Source: Campylobacter cuniculorum DSM 23162 = LMG 24588 (GTDB lineage Bacteria > Campylobacterota > Campylobacteria > Campylobacterales > Campylobacteraceae). From it: a stretch of 64,000 bases of DNA. The stretch covers positions 930,001 through 994,000 of the forward strand of contig NZ_CP020867.1 of the NCBI RefSeq assembly GCF_002104335.1. The letters are read 5' to 3'. Below are positions 18,490-28,704 of this stretch, one piece after another. How positions within the stretch are numbered: the first letter of the stretch is position 1; each line of letters opens with the position of its first letter. The notes below the pieces were generated by a model that searched no databases, was not told the origin of the DNA, and was given only the letters and a program-made list of their open reading frames with translations. A program made the translations under genes and the position numbers.

Positions 18490-19020
18490 TTGATTTTGGT
18501 TACATTTTTTTTAATTTTTATTAATGTTTTAGTTTATTTTCTCGTGCAAAATGATAAAATTTATATCATATTAGGGCTGAATATCTTATTTTTTAAAGCG
18601 GGATATTTTTGGCAAATTTTAAGTTCTATGTTTATGCACGCGAATATAACGCATTTGGTTTTAAATATGCTGGTTTTATTTCAATTTGGCAGAATTTTAG
18701 AAAATTTTTTAGGAGCTTTAAAATTTTCTTTGCTCTATTTTGTAGGAGGTTTGCTTTGTTCTTTATTGAGTGCTTTTTATGTGTTTTTTGCGTTTGATTT
18801 TTTGAATCAAAACATCAATATTGTTGGTGCAAGTGGAGCGATTTGCGTTTTAATGGGATTTTATGCCTATAGGGATAAAAGTGCGACAAAAGGATTGATT
18901 GTAGCGATTTTGCTGATGAGTTTTGTTCCTTTATTTATGGGTATCAATATAGCTTGGTATGCCCATATTTTTGGTTTTATTTGTGGTTATATTTTAGCAA
19001 AATTAAGGAGGGTTATATGA
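18490..19020 (+). CDS. Rhomboid family intramembrane serine protease
   Basis: A 176-residue protein with about six membrane segments. Rhomboid signatures are visible: H-A-N-I-T-H-L-V-L-N-M (loop and helix 2), the catalytic Ser in G-A-S-G-A-I-C-V-L (about residues 112-120), and a His in the last helix (W-Y-A-H-I-F-G-F-I). These enzymes cut membrane proteins within the bilayer; the substrate is unknown. There is no ATG: the TTG at 18490 touches AAAGG directly, and a TTG at 18496 would have better spacing, so the true start may be two codons later. sixA overlaps its stop (ATGA). Confidence 0.88.
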   Translation: MILVTFFLIFINVLVYFLVQNDKIYIILGLNILFFKAGYFWQILSSMFMHANITHLVLNMLVLFQFGRILENFLGALKFSLLYFVGGLLCSLLSAFYVFFAFDFLNQNINIVGASGAICVLMGFYAYRDKSATKGLIVAILLMSFVPLFMGINIAWYAHIFGFICGYILAKLRRVI

Positions 19021-19553
19021 AAAAAATTTATTTAATAAGACATGCAAAAGCAGAAAAAGATGAAATTAAGAGTGATTTTGAAAGAAAACTCAATCATACA
19101 GGCAAAGAAGACTTAAAAAGACTTTTTTTAAGATTGCAAAATTATGAAATCAATCCTGATATGATTTTTTCTTCTCCAGCCAAACGCACAGCAAAAACAG
19201 CAAAAAAACTTGCAAAATTTTATCATTTTAATCGAGGAAAAATTACTTATATTAATTCACTTTATACAGCAAATGCAGAGCAAATTTATGATTTGATTAA
19301 GGATATGAGTCGAGCTTTTAATGAAATTTTCATTGTAGGGCATAATCCTGCACTTAAAGAACTCGGTGAATTGTTAAGCACCTTATGTTTAGATTCTTTT
19401 CCTACTTCTTCTGTGCTTTGTTTGGAATTTGATATTAATGATTTCACTCAACTTAAAACTCATAGCGGAAAACTTATATTTTTCGAGCATATTAGAGCCT
19501 TAAAAAGTGAAAAAATGGGCAATGATACACAAGAAAATATCAATCAAGGTTGA
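19017..19553 (+). CDS. sixA: SixA-type histidine phosphatase
   Basis: A 178-residue member of the phosphoglycerate-mutase-like histidine phosphatase superfamily. The catalytic R-H-A motif is at residues 8-10 (Y-L-I-R-H-A-K-A), a later S-S-P-A-K-R-T supplies a phosphate-binding Arg, and G-H-N-P supplies the second His. SixA proteins remove phosphate from histidine, for example of phosphotransfer proteins. The target in Campylobacter is unknown. The ATG at 19017 follows AGGAGG and overlaps the rhomboid stop; an in-frame ATG further upstream lies within the rhomboid gene and is rejected. The C-terminal codons form half of a hairpin shared with rpoD. Confidence 0.88.
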   Translation: MKKIYLIRHAKAEKDEIKSDFERKLNHTGKEDLKRLFLRLQNYEINPDMIFSSPAKRTAKTAKKLAKFYHFNRGKITYINSLYTANAEQIYDLIKDMSRAFNEIFIVGHNPALKELGELLSTLCLDSFPTSSVLCLEFDINDFTQLKTHSGKLIFFEHIRALKSEKMGNDTQENINQG

Positions 19554-19569
19554 TGATAAAATCAACCTT
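19546..19569. terminator. Hairpin spanning the converging ends of sixA and rpoD
   Basis: Perfect 9-bp stem AAGGTTGAT / ATCAACCTT with loop GATAAA. It includes the last codons and stop of sixA on one arm and the last codons and stop of rpoD on the other. Likely a bidirectional terminator, although neither side has a long T-run. Confidence 0.6.
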
Positions 19570-21439
19570 CGATATAATTTTTAAGCTTTCTTCCTACCTT
19601 AGGGTGTTTGAGTTTTTTTATCGCAGAACTTTCAATTTGTCTGACTCTTTCCCTTGTAACATTGAGTTCTTTACCTATTTCTTCTAAGGTTCTATCACTC
19701 TCATCATCTAACAATCCAAAACGCATACGAATCACGGCTCTTTCTCTATCATTAAGCTGGTCTAAAACTTCGTCAATCTGCTCTTTTAAATCGTCTTTAA
19801 GGATGTGTTCCATAGGAGAAAGCGAATTTCTATCCTCTACAAAATCTCCAAATTTACCATCATCTTCACTTCCTATAGGAGCTTCAAGAGAAACAGGTTC
19901 TTTTGTAATCTTAATCACCTGTTTGACTTTATCTATGGTTAAATTCACTTCTTTAGCGATGATATTCACATCAGGTTCTTTGCCATTTTTTTGCAAATGC
20001 TCTCTAATGATTTTATTGATTTGATTGATGGTTTCTATCATATGAATCGGAATACGTATTGTTCTTGCTTGGTCTGCAATGGCTCTTGAAATTGCTTGAC
20101 GAATCCACCAAGTCGCATAGGTTGAAAATTTATAACCTCTCTTATACTCAAATTTATCAACAGCTTTCATGAGCCCTATATTTCCTTCTTGAATGAGGTC
20201 TAAAAATGGCAAACCGCGATTTGTATAACGTTTGGCTATACTTACAACAAGACGTAAATTTGATTTTGCCATTCTGGCCTTAGCTTCATCAGAAATTTTT
20301 TTACCTCTTTTAATCTGTTCTAAAATTTCTTTTAAGCGATTTTTTTCCAAATCAAAACTTTTTTCACTCGCTTCTTTTGTTTGAAAGAGTTTTTTAATCT
20401 CCATATAAGTGCTAACCATAGTTGTTTCTAATGCTTTTTCAGCAATTTCTTCTTTGCTAAGCTTTGTGATATCTTTAAGGATGTTAGCATGGCGCATTTT
20501 TAACTCATCGGAAAACATCGGCAAACGATATTCAAGTCTTTTAAGCTCTTTATCAAATTCCTCATCACTTTTAAGTGCTGTTTCTATGGATTTTACAATT
20601 TCTGAAATAAGTTTAGAAGTGGGTCCAAGATCCATTAATTTTTCTTTAAGTATATTTTTTTTAAAGGCTATGCTAAGTTTATCTAAAAGAGCGTTGCCAC
20701 TTTCTTTGTCCTTTGTAACCTTAAGCCAATCTCTCTTTGCTTTTTCTAAGGCTTTAAATTTTTCAATGACTTTTAAGGCTCTTTCATCTTCTTTTTTGTT
20801 GTTTTTTTTAGCTTTTAAATTATCTTCTTCAAGCTCCATATCTAACAAATCATCTTCATTTTCATCGGCGTCATCTAAATCTATATCATCGAGTTTTTCT
20901 TCATTTTTTTCTTCATCATCAAAACTTTTAAAAAGCTCCTTAACCCTTCTTTCACGATTAAGCAAAGGCTCTTTATAATCTAAAATAAAATCAATCAAAT
21001 AAGGCACAGAACAAAAAGCATCGATAATAATATCTTCACCTAACTCAATTTTTTTGGAAATTTCTATCTCTTCATCTTTATTCAGCAAAGAAATTTGCCC
21101 CATCTCTCTTAAATACATACGCACAGGAGAATCCGAACGACTCCATTCAAGCAAATCATTTTCATTTGCCAAATCAAATTCATTTTCTAAGCTTATATCT
21201 TGGAGTTTTTGCTTTTCTTCTTGCAATCTCTTTGCATCTTCTATATTTTGTTTTTGTGCAATTTCAGCAGCAGAAAAAAGCTGAACTTTGTATTTTTTTG
21301 CTAAAGATTCTATTTTTTTTGCATTGCTTAAATTAGGTTGTTTGGTAAAATATTTGACTAATTTTTCATAAGTGAGATAATCTTTAGCATTTTCTTTAAA
21401 TAATTCTTCTAGTTCTATGTATGGATTTTTAGCACTCAT
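19562..21439 (-). CDS. rpoD: RNA polymerase primary sigma factor (sigma70)
   Basis: A 625-residue sigma70. Region 1.2 starts near residue 98 ([13 protein letters not shown]). An acidic Asp/Glu/Lys-rich insert follows at about 180-225. Regions 2.1-2.4 are at about 395-470 ([25 protein letters not shown]). Region 3 follows, then region 4.2 ([10 protein letters not shown]) near the C-terminus. It directs housekeeping transcription, and the TATAAT boxes listed here would be its targets. It stands alone on the minus strand with sixA converging. The start ATG at 21439 has AAGGAA upstream. Confidence 0.97.
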   Translation of the reverse strand: MSAKNPYIELEELFKENAKDYLTYEKLVKYFTKQPNLSNAKKIESLAKKYKVQLFSAAEIAQKQNIEDAKRLQEEKQKLQDISLENEFDLANENDLLEWSRSDSPVRMYLREMGQISLLNKDEEIEISKKIELGEDIIIDAFCSVPYLIDFILDYKEPLLNRERRVKELFKSFDDEEKNEEKLDDIDLDDADENEDDLLDMELEEDNLKAKKNNKKEDERALKVIEKFKALEKAKRDWLKVTKDKESGNALLDKLSIAFKKNILKEKLMDLGPTSKLISEIVKSIETALKSDEEFDKELKRLEYRLPMFSDELKMRHANILKDITKLSKEEIAEKALETTMVSTYMEIKKLFQTKEASEKSFDLEKNRLKEILEQIKRGKKISDEAKARMAKSNLRLVVSIAKRYTNRGLPFLDLIQEGNIGLMKAVDKFEYKRGYKFSTYATWWIRQAISRAIADQARTIRIPIHMIETINQINKIIREHLQKNGKEPDVNIIAKEVNLTIDKVKQVIKITKEPVSLEAPIGSEDDGKFGDFVEDRNSLSPMEHILKDDLKEQIDEVLDQLNDRERAVIRMRFGLLDDESDRTLEEIGKELNVTRERVRQIESSAIKKLKHPKVGRKLKNYIEG

Positions 21440-21535
21440 TCAAATTCCTTTTATTTTTTTAGCTCGGTCGCTGATTTTATCCAAAATTTACTTAATTTTT
21501 GTATAATCGGCTTATGAAAATTAAATTTTAAAAAA

Positions 21536-21553
21536 TTGGAACACTCTTTGCTT
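21536..21553 (+). promoter_or_regulatory. Sigma54 promoter of the flgG2-flgG operon
   Basis: TTGGAACACTCTTTGCTT has GG and GC exactly 10 bases apart, the -24/-12 arrangement of RpoN promoters controlling Campylobacter rod and hook genes. It lies 37 bases before the ATG at 21590. Confidence 0.9.
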
Positions 21554-21589
21554 TAAAGTTTGTAAATTTTATATTTTAGCAGGTGAAAA

Positions 21590-22402
21590 ATGCAAAATGG
21601 GTATTATCAAGCAACCGGCGGTATGGTAACTCAATTTAACAAACTTGATGTTATCACAAACAATCTTGCAAATATCAATACAAGTGGATACAAAAGAGAT
21701 GACGTTGTGATTGCAGATTTTAAAAGGATTTTTAAAGAAACTCAAGACGAGCTTCCTATAGAAAATCACACAAGAGATGCTTCGCGTTTTGTTAATACTA
21801 CAATTGATAGAGTTCCACAAATAAGTCAAGAATACACAGATTTTACCGCAGGTTCAATGAAAGCAACGAGCAATCCTTTGGATTTGGCTATGGTCAGAGA
21901 GGATACTTTTTACCTTGTTCAAACTAAAGATGGAGAGCTTAGACTCACTAAAGATGGAAATTTCCAGCTTGATGATGAGGGCTATTTAGTCAATAAGCAA
22001 GGCTACAAGGTTTTAAATAGCAATTATTTTGACAATCCCGAAAATGCAAGCATTAGAATCGACAATGGTGCTTTACAAATCAATGTAGATAAAAATGGCA
22101 TTATTTCAGTTGATGGTGTGGATAATGCGAGATTATTTATTGCACAAGTTGATGATATAAGGGCTTTGCAAAAAGAGGGAGATAATGTCTATAAAATTGA
22201 CAATTTAACAAGAATTAGAGATTTAGAGAATTCAAATTCAGTCAGACAAGGTTTTTCTCAAGGCTCAAATGTTAATCCCGTAACCGAAATGGTAGGATTG
22301 ATTGAAGCTAACAGAATGGTTGAAATGTATCAAAAAGTTATGAATGCTCATATGGATGATTTAAACCAAGAAGCAATCAATAAACTTGCAAGTGTTCGAT
22401 AA
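21590..22402 (+). CDS. flgG2: Flagellar proximal/distal rod protein (FlgF-like, FlgG2)
   Basis: A 270-residue rod protein. The N-terminus (M-Q-N-G-Y-Y-Q-A-T-G-G-M) and the L-D-V-I-T-N-N-L-A-N-I-N-T-S-G-Y-K-R motif mark the flagellar rod/hook family. The C-terminal helix (..N-P-V-T-E-M-V-G-L-I-E-A-N-R..) is the matching D0 strand. Compared with FlgG the sequence is diverged and corresponds to FlgF or FlgG2 of C. jejuni (Cj0697). It is exported by the flagellar type III apparatus and builds the periplasmic rod. Behind a sigma54 promoter and followed after 17 bases by flgG. Confidence 0.88.
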   Translation: MQNGYYQATGGMVTQFNKLDVITNNLANINTSGYKRDDVVIADFKRIFKETQDELPIENHTRDASRFVNTTIDRVPQISQEYTDFTAGSMKATSNPLDLAMVREDTFYLVQTKDGELRLTKDGNFQLDDEGYLVNKQGYKVLNSNYFDNPENASIRIDNGALQINVDKNGIISVDGVDNARLFIAQVDDIRALQKEGDNVYKIDNLTRIRDLENSNSVRQGFSQGSNVNPVTEMVGLIEANRMVEMYQKVMNAHMDDLNQEAINKLASVR

Positions 22403-22419
22403 AAATTAAAGGATAAATT

Positions 22420-23211
22420 ATGATAAGATCGCTCCATACTGCTGCTACAGGAATGATAGCACAGCAAACACAAATTGATGTAACCTCGCACAATATTGCT
22501 AATGTCAATACAGTCGGGTATAAGAAAAATCGTGCAGAATTTGCGGATTTGATGTATCAAGTCATGAAATATGCTGGAACTTCTACTTCGGCGACCACTC
22601 TTTCTCCTTCTGGGATAGAAGTGGGTTTAGGTGCACGTCCAACAGCTGTAACAAAAATTTTTACTTCAGGTAATTTTAAATCAACAAGCACAGAGAGCTT
22701 TGATATGGCAATTACAGGAAATGGTTTTTTCCAAATTCAGCTTCCTGATGGAACAACAGCTTATACAAGAAATGGTTTATTCACTAAGGATAATGAAGGA
22801 AATATCGTTAATTCAGACGGATACAGACTCTTACCTGAAATGACCGTGCCTGAAGGAGCAATAAATATAAGCGTAGGCACAGATGGAACTGTTTCGGTTA
22901 TGCTTGCAGGAGAACAAGAAGAAACACAGATAGGGCAAATTGAGCTTGTGCAATTTATCAATCCAGCTGGACTTCATTCTATGGGCGATAATCTTTATTT
23001 AGAAACCGGAGCGAGTGGGGCTCCTGTTGCAGGCATAGCCGGACAAGATGGATTAGGGCAAATAAGACACGGCTTTGTGGAACTTAGCAATGTGCAACTT
23101 GTAGAAGAAATGACCGATTTAATCACAGGACAAAGAGCCTATGAAGCAGGCTCAAAAGCCATTACTACAAGTGATGATATGTTAGCGATAGTCAATGGAC
23201 TTAAGAGATAA
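22420..23211 (+). CDS. flgG: Flagellar distal rod protein FlgG
   Basis: A 263-residue rod protein. It has the typical start M-I-R-S-L-H-T-A-A-T-G-M-I-A-Q-Q, the D-V-T-S-H-N-I-A-N-V-N-T-V-G-Y-K-K motif, a central domain with T-R-N-G-L-F and a conserved C-terminal L-V-E-E-M-T-D-L-I-T-G-Q-R-A-Y-E-A-G-S-K. It forms the distal rod through peptidoglycan and the P/L rings. Cotranscribed with flgG2 from the sigma54 promoter. A hairpin at 23251-23279 follows. Confidence 0.94.
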   Translation: MIRSLHTAATGMIAQQTQIDVTSHNIANVNTVGYKKNRAEFADLMYQVMKYAGTSTSATTLSPSGIEVGLGARPTAVTKIFTSGNFKSTSTESFDMAITGNGFFQIQLPDGTTAYTRNGLFTKDNEGNIVNSDGYRLLPEMTVPEGAINISVGTDGTVSVMLAGEQEETQIGQIELVQFINPAGLHSMGDNLYLETGASGAPVAGIAGQDGLGQIRHGFVELSNVQLVEEMTDLITGQRAYEAGSKAITTSDDMLAIVNGLKR

Positions 23212-23250
23212 ATACTTCAAAATTAATAAAATTTAGTTTTAGATAATATT

Positions 23251-23279
23251 AACTTGTCTTTTGATTAAAAAGACAAGTT
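23251..23279 (+). terminator. Terminator hairpin after flgG
   Basis: 12-bp perfect stem (AACTTGTCTTTT / AAAAGACAAGTT) with a 5-base loop, 40 bases after the flgG stop. The tail (ATAAAATT) is AT-rich rather than a pure T-run. Confidence 0.7.
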
Positions 23280-23831
23280 ATAAAATTATATAAACTTAAA
23301 AAATAAATGATTTAAGTATCATAAGGTCAAAACAAACAAATTTTATTTTTCAATATGGAATTTAACTTTAAAACGATAAAAACCAAAGGGATTTTGTAAA
23401 TTATTTTAACTCTTTTATTGTTTTCATTATATTATAAATTGTAATAGAGCAAGTCCTAGAAAACTTAATAAAATTCGTTTTTATTGTAAAAAACAATAAG
23501 CGTTAAATTTCACAATACAGATACAAACCGATTTTAAAATATAAGCTCATAAAAATATAAAAATTTTTGAAAATTCACAATTTTACTTTTTTATTGATGC
23601 AATTGATACATAAAAAAATATTTTTAAATTCTCAATAAAAATTAATTGCAAAAAAATCATTAAAAATTTAAGCCAAAAACAACATAAATAAATTAATTTT
23701 TAGTTTAAATTATATTAATAAATTTATTTTATTTATAATTTGAAAAAATAAGATATAAAAAGCCCTTAAAATATTGCTTTAAAAATATTTTAATTTTCAA
23801 TAAATTAAGATTTTATTTATTATTTAGATAC
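23280..23831. other. Gene-free AT-rich leader region of the nap operon
   Basis: No credible gene on either strand. The DNA is extremely AT-rich with many A and T tracts. One partial inverted repeat lies near 23479-23505 (CGTTTTTATTGT ... ACAATAAGCG). I looked for a clean FNR-type (TTGAT-N4-ATCAA) or NssR-type palindrome near napA and did not find one. Confidence 0.5.
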
Positions 23832-23837
23832 TATAAT
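23832..23837 (+). promoter_or_regulatory. -10 box (TATAAT) of the nap operon
   Basis: TATAAT 41 bases before the napA ATG, followed by a strong TAGGAGG ribosome site at 23861-23867. Confidence 0.6.
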
Positions 23838-23877
23838 ATTAGAGTTTTACTAAAAATACTTTAGGAGGATTAAAGTT

Positions 23878-26646
23878 ATGAATAGAAGGGATTTTATTAA
23901 AAATACCGCTATTGCAAGTGCTGCAAGTGTTGCAGGACTTAGTGTGCCTAGTTTTGCCGCCGGTGAAGAAGAATGGCGTTGGGATAAAGCTGTTTGTAGA
24001 TTTTGCGGAACAGGCTGTGGGATTATGGTTGCAAGAAAAGATGGAAAAATCGTTGCAGTCAAAGGAGATCCAGCAGCTCCGGTCAATCGCGGTTTAAATT
24101 GTATCAAAGGATATTTTAATGCTAAGATTATGTATGGAGAAGATCGCATTACAATGCCTTTGCTTCGTGTAAATGAAAAGGGAGAATTTGATAAAAAAGG
24201 AAAATTTAAACAAGTTTCTTGGCAAAGAGCTTTCGATGAAATGGAAAAACAATTTAAAAGAGTTTATAATGAGCTTGGAGTTACAGGCATAGGTGTTTTT
24301 GGAAGTGGGCAATACACCATTCCAGAGGGTTATGCTGCTGTTAAACTCATTAAAGGCGGATTTAGGTCTAATAATATAGACCCAAATGCAAGACATTGTA
24401 TGGCTTCTGCTGTCGTGGGATTTTATCAAACCTTTGGAGTTGATGAACCTGCAGGCTGTTATGATGATATAGAGCTTACAGATACGATTATCACTTGGGG
24501 AGCAAATATGGCTGAAATGCACCCTATACTTTGGTCAAGAGTGAGCGATAGAAAGCTTAACAATCTTGATAAAGTTAAGATTGTGAATTTAAGCACTTAT
24601 TCAAACAGAACTTCAAACATTGCTGATTTGGAAATTATTTTTAAACCAAGCACAGATTTGGCGATTTGGAATTATATCGCTAGAGAAATTGTCTATAATC
24701 ACCCTCAAGCTATGGATAAAAAATTTGTTGATAAACATTGTATTTTTGCCACAGGTTTTGCAGATATTGGTTATGGTATGAGAGCTAATCCAAATCATCC
24801 TAAATTTTCAGAGAGCGAAAAAGATACAGTAATGAAACAAAAAGTGATTACTATCGATGATGATGAAGCTGTGTCTTTGGGTTATTTAGGTGTAAAAGTA
24901 GGGGATAAATTTGAAATGAAACATAGTGATGTTTCGGACGCACACTGGGAAATTAGCTTTGAAGATTTCAAAAAAGCTTTAGCTCCTTATACTCTTGATT
25001 ATGTTGCAAAAGTCGCAAAAGGCGATGATAATGAAAGTCTTGATGAATTTAAAAGAAAATTGCAAGAACTTGCAAAACTCTATATAGAAAAAAATCGCAA
25101 AGTGGTAAGCTTTTGGACTATGGGCTTTAATCAACACACTCGCGGAAGTTGGGTGAATGAACAAGCTTATATGGTGCATCTTTTACTTGGAAAACAATCT
25201 AAACCGGGTAATGGAGCTTTCTCTCTTACAGGACAACCAAGTGCTTGTGGAACAGCAAGAGAAGTGGGAACTTTCTCGCATCGTTTGCCTGCAGATATGC
25301 TTGTAGCAAATCCAAAACACAGAGAAATTACAGAAAAAGTTTGGAAACTTCCTTCAAAAACACTCAATCCAAAACCGGGTTCTCCTTATCTAAAAATTAT
25401 GAGAGATTTAGAAGATGGAGTGATTAAATTCATTTGGGTTCAAGTTAATAATCCTTGGCATAATACTGCTAATGCAAACCATTGGATTAAAGCAGCAAGG
25501 GAAATGGATAATTTTATCGTAGTGAGCGATCCTTATCCGGGAATTTCAGCCAAAGTAGGGGATTTAATTCTTCCAACTGCTATGATTTATGAAAAATGGG
25601 GTGCTTATGGTAATGCAGAAAGACGCACTCAACATTGGAAACAACAAGTCTTACCTGTGGGACAAGCCATGAGTGATACTTGGCAGATGATGGAATTTGC
25701 AAAACGTTTTAAACTTAAAGAGGTATGGAAAGAATCAAAAGTCGATGATAAACTCACTTTACCAAATGTATTAGAAGAAGCCAAAGCTATGGGATATAGC
25801 GAAGATGATACCCTTTATGATGTGCTTTTTGCTAATGCAGATGCAAAAAAATTCAGTGCTAACGACCCGATTATAGGAGATTTTGACAATACTGAAGTTA
25901 AAGGCGATGAAAGAGCTGTTATAGGAAGTGATGGTAAGGAATTTAAAGGATATGGCTTTTTTGTTCAAAAATATCTTTGGGAAGAATACCGCAAATTTGG
26001 TGTGGGCGAAGGACATGATTTAGCAGACTTTGATACTTATCATCAAGTTAGAGGCTTAAGATGGCCTGTGGTAAATGGTAAAGAAACGCAATGGCGCTTT
26101 AACACTCAATTTGACTATTACGCAAAAAAAGCAGCTCCAAATTCGGATTTTGCTTTCTATGGAAAATTACTCAAAGCTGTTAAAAGAGGCGATTTGACAA
26201 AGCCTACAACAGAAGAAACTTATCCTTTGCCAAATAAAGCTAAAATCTTCTTTAGACCATTTATGAAAGCTCCTGAAACTCCGAGTAAAGAATATCCATT
26301 CTGGCTTTGCACAGGAAGAATTTTAGAGCATTGGCATAGTGGAACTATGACTATGCGTGTGCCTGAACTTTATAGAGCTGCACCGGAAGCTTTATGTTAT
26401 ATGCATGAAGATGATTGTGCTAAACTTTCTTTAAAACAAGGTGATGTGATTTGGATAGAATCGCGTCGTGGCAAGGTAAAAGCAAGAATTGATATGCGTG
26501 GAAGAAATAAACCACCTGTGGGGCTTGTTTATGTGCCTTGGTTTGACGAAAATGTTTTTATTAATAAAGTTTGTTTAGATGCAACTTGTCCTCTTTCGGG
26601 CGAAACTGATTTTAAAAAATGTGCAGTTAAAATTACAAAGGCTTAA
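23878..26646 (+). CDS. napA: Periplasmic nitrate reductase catalytic subunit
   Basis: The molybdenum-bis-MGD subunit that reduces nitrate to nitrite in the periplasm. The 922-residue product starts with a twin-arginine signal (M-N-R-R-D-F-I-K-N, ending near A-F-A-A at about 28). Four cysteines at 40, 43, 47 and 75 bind [4Fe-4S]. The Mo-ligand Cys lies in [10 protein letters not shown] at about 170-175. The molybdopterin dinucleotide-binding domain occupies the C-terminal ~130 residues ([16 protein letters not shown]). First gene of napAGHBLD, the Epsilonproteobacterial gene order. The length matches Campylobacter NapA, longer than the E. coli one. Confidence 0.97.
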   Translation: MNRRDFIKNTAIASAASVAGLSVPSFAAGEEEWRWDKAVCRFCGTGCGIMVARKDGKIVAVKGDPAAPVNRGLNCIKGYFNAKIMYGEDRITMPLLRVNEKGEFDKKGKFKQVSWQRAFDEMEKQFKRVYNELGVTGIGVFGSGQYTIPEGYAAVKLIKGGFRSNNIDPNARHCMASAVVGFYQTFGVDEPAGCYDDIELTDTIITWGANMAEMHPILWSRVSDRKLNNLDKVKIVNLSTYSNRTSNIADLEIIFKPSTDLAIWNYIAREIVYNHPQAMDKKFVDKHCIFATGFADIGYGMRANPNHPKFSESEKDTVMKQKVITIDDDEAVSLGYLGVKVGDKFEMKHSDVSDAHWEISFEDFKKALAPYTLDYVAKVAKGDDNESLDEFKRKLQELAKLYIEKNRKVVSFWTMGFNQHTRGSWVNEQAYMVHLLLGKQSKPGNGAFSLTGQPSACGTAREVGTFSHRLPADMLVANPKHREITEKVWKLPSKTLNPKPGSPYLKIMRDLEDGVIKFIWVQVNNPWHNTANANHWIKAAREMDNFIVVSDPYPGISAKVGDLILPTAMIYEKWGAYGNAERRTQHWKQQVLPVGQAMSDTWQMMEFAKRFKLKEVWKESKVDDKLTLPNVLEEAKAMGYSEDDTLYDVLFANADAKKFSANDPIIGDFDNTEVKGDERAVIGSDGKEFKGYGFFVQKYLWEEYRKFGVGEGHDLADFDTYHQVRGLRWPVVNGKETQWRFNTQFDYYAKKAAPNSDFAFYGKLLKAVKRGDLTKPTTEETYPLPNKAKIFFRPFMKAPETPSKEYPFWLCTGRILEHWHSGTMTMRVPELYRAAPEALCYMHEDDCAKLSLKQGDVIWIESRRGKVKARIDMRGRNKPPVGLVYVPWFDENVFINKVCLDATCPLSGETDFKKCAVKITKA

Positions 26647-26652
26647 AATTCT

Positions 26653-27402
26653 ATGAGTGATAGAAGAAAATTTTTTAATACTGCTTTTAAGGGTCTGTGT
26701 CTTTGTGCTGGAGGTGGATTTTTAGCAACTCTAGCATTAAAGGCTGATGATAAATATTATCTAAGACCACCCGGTGGCGAAGATGAGGAGAGATTTTTGA
26801 GCGAGTGTATTCGTTGCGGATTGTGTGTTAAAGCCTGTCCTTACGATACACTTAAACTTGCAAATTTATTTGATAGTGCTAAAAATGGAACTCCTTTTTT
26901 TGAGCCGCGAAAAACAGCCTGTGAATTATGCGAGGATATTCCTTGTATTAGGGATTGTCCGACCGGTGCATTAGATAAAAAATATCTTAAAATGGATAAG
27001 GGTTATGCTCAATTAAAAATGGGTATTGCTGTCGTTGATAATGCAAATTGCATAGCACATTGGGGAATTCAATGTGATGCCTGTTATAGAGCCTGTCCTT
27101 TGATAGATAAAGCCTTGAAAGTGGAATTAAAACACAATGAACGCACCGCAAAACATGTTTTTATGGTGCCTGTAGTTGATAATGACATTTGCGTAGGCTG
27201 CGGAAAATGCGAAAAAGTTTGCATTACAGAAAAGCCATCGATTCGTGTTTTGCCTAGAGATTTTGTTTTAGGTTTTGCAGGAAATCATTATGTGAAAGGT
27301 TGGGATAAAGAGGACGAAAATCGTTTAAAAGATATAAATTCCAAAAAGAAAACTGATGATAAAAAGGCTCAAGACTATCTTAATGAAGGAGGATTGTTAT
27401 GA
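26653..27402 (+). CDS. napG: Ferredoxin-type protein NapG
   Basis: A 249-residue periplasmic iron-sulfur protein with a twin-arginine-like signal (S-D-R-R-K-F-F-N-T). Four cysteine clusters for [4Fe-4S] centres are visible: C-I-R-C-G-L-C-V-K-A-C-P, C-E-L-C-E-D-I-P-C-I-R-D-C-P, C-D-A-C-Y-R-A-C-P and C-V-G-C-G-K-C-E-K-V-C. With NapH it forms a quinol dehydrogenase that passes electrons to NapA/NapB. It starts six bases after napA and overlaps napH (ATGA). Confidence 0.95.
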   Translation: MSDRRKFFNTAFKGLCLCAGGGFLATLALKADDKYYLRPPGGEDEERFLSECIRCGLCVKACPYDTLKLANLFDSAKNGTPFFEPRKTACELCEDIPCIRDCPTGALDKKYLKMDKGYAQLKMGIAVVDNANCIAHWGIQCDACYRACPLIDKALKVELKHNERTAKHVFMVPVVDNDICVGCGKCEKVCITEKPSIRVLPRDFVLGFAGNHYVKGWDKEDENRLKDINSKKKTDDKKAQDYLNEGGLL

Positions 27403-28181
27403 AATATCTCATCTTAAGACGTATCGTGCAATTAGGAATTCTTATGCTTTTTGCTTTTGGGACCTTTGATTTTATTTTAAAGGGAAATTTAAGTTCTTCT
27501 AAACTTTTTTCAAATATACCTTTAAGCGATCCTTTTGCTGTATTTCAAATTTTTCTAGCCTCCTTAAGTATTGATTTAATGGCTGTTTTTGGTGCTTTAA
27601 TTGTGTTGATTTTATATGGTATATTTTTAGGTAGAGCTTTTTGCTCTTGGGTATGTCCTGTTAATCTAATCACTGATTTTGCAGCTTTCATACGCTCTCG
27701 TTTGGATTTTAAAACAAGTAAATTTTTTATCCTTAGTAAAAATTTGCGTTATTATGTTTTGGCTTTGGTTTTAATCCTTTCTTTTATACTTTCAATACCT
27801 GTATTTGAGAGTTTTTCTTATATAGGTGTGATTCATAGAGGGATTATTTTTGGTGGAACTTCTTGGCTTTTTGTTGCTTTTATTATCTTTTGTATTGATA
27901 CTTTTTTAAGTTCTAGAGCGACTTGCTCTCATTTTTGCCCTTTGGGTGCATTTTATGCACTGACAAGCCGTTTTGCTTTACTTAAAGTGAAATACAATAC
28001 AGATAAATGCACTAAATGTTTTCGATGTGTGGGAATTTGTCCGGAAAATCAAGTACTTTGGATGATAGGAAAACAAAGTTCAAGTGTTAATTCTGGAGAA
28101 TGCACAAGATGCGGTAGATGCATAGAAGTATGCAATGATGATGCTTTGAATTTTAATATATTTAATTTAAGGAAAAAATGA
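27399..28181 (+). CDS. napH: Quinol dehydrogenase membrane subunit NapH
   Basis: A 260-residue membrane ferredoxin with four hydrophobic segments (about 10-28, 50-75, 118-140 and 155-178). Two cytoplasmic C-x3-C-P motifs follow membrane segments (C-S-W-V-C-P and C-S-H-F-C-P), and there are two C-terminal [4Fe-4S] clusters (C-T-K-C-F-R-C-V-G-I-C-P and C-T-R-C-G-R-C-I-E-V-C). It oxidises menaquinol and feeds NapG. The operon has no napC, as in C. jejuni, so NapGH is the likely sole route. The start overlaps the napG stop and napB overlaps its stop. Confidence 0.95.
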   Translation: MKYLILRRIVQLGILMLFAFGTFDFILKGNLSSSKLFSNIPLSDPFAVFQIFLASLSIDLMAVFGALIVLILYGIFLGRAFCSWVCPVNLITDFAAFIRSRLDFKTSKFFILSKNLRYYVLALVLILSFILSIPVFESFSYIGVIHRGIIFGGTSWLFVAFIIFCIDTFLSSRATCSHFCPLGAFYALTSRFALLKVKYNTDKCTKCFRCVGICPENQVLWMIGKQSSSVNSGECTRCGRCIEVCNDDALNFNIFNLRKK

Positions 28182-28702
28182 TGAAAAAGAAAATATTTTT
28201 ACTTTCAGCAGCTGCGAGTTTATTTATAGCAGCTTGTGCTTTAAATGATGGAGTAAGCTCTGAACAAATCGGACTTAGAAAGATAGCTTTAGAAAATGAA
28301 AACAAAATTGTTTTAGACAATGTTAATTATAATGAGACACAACCCGGAGAATCTGCTTTAGTCGAAAGGTCCTTTGAGAATGCTCCTCCTCTTATTTCAC
28401 ATTCAATAGAAGGTATGCTTCCTATTACTACAGATAATAACAGCTGTCTAAGTTGCCATGATAAAAGTATTGCTAAAGATGTGGGTGCGACTCCTGCTCC
28501 TGCGACACATTATTATGATTTTAGGAAAAATAAATCCACAGGAGATACCATCAGTGATACAAGATTTAGTTGTGATCAGTGTCATATAGCTTTAAGCAAT
28601 GCGCAACCTTTGGTTAAAAATAATTTCAAAGCAGATTTCAAAGATGAAAATAGCAAAAAAAGTTCTAATTTATTTGATGTTATGAATGAGGGAGTAAAAT
28701 AA
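28178..28702 (+). CDS. napB: Periplasmic nitrate reductase diheme cytochrome NapB
   Basis: A 174-residue cytochrome c with a signal peptide (about residues 1-20) and two heme sites, C-L-S-C-H and C-D-Q-C-H. Distal His ligands are expected at H-S (I-S-H-S-I-E-G) and H-Y-Y. It transfers electrons to NapA. The start is one of two consecutive ATGs inside the napH stop region. An alanine-cysteine at 20-21 (I-A-A-C-A) also resembles a lipobox, so it might be membrane-tethered; that is speculative. Confidence 0.94.
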   Translation: MMKKKIFLLSAAASLFIAACALNDGVSSEQIGLRKIALENENKIVLDNVNYNETQPGESALVERSFENAPPLISHSIEGMLPITTDNNSCLSCHDKSIAKDVGATPAPATHYYDFRKNKSTGDTISDTRFSCDQCHIALSNAQPLVKNNFKADFKDENSKKSSNLFDVMNEGVK

Positions 28703-28704
28703 AA

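Noticed and set aside
20409..20978. A 189-codon serine-rich open frame antisense to rpoD
   Set aside because: It is the shadow of the Lys/Glu-rich sigma factor frame; composition is an artefact and there is no ribosome site.
23280..23877. Search for FNR or NssR palindrome upstream of napA
   Set aside because: Only partial half-sites in very AT-rich DNA; not better than chance.
24094..25367. Several open frames antisense to napA
   Set aside because: All lie within the strongly conserved napA frame and lack ribosome sites or promoters.
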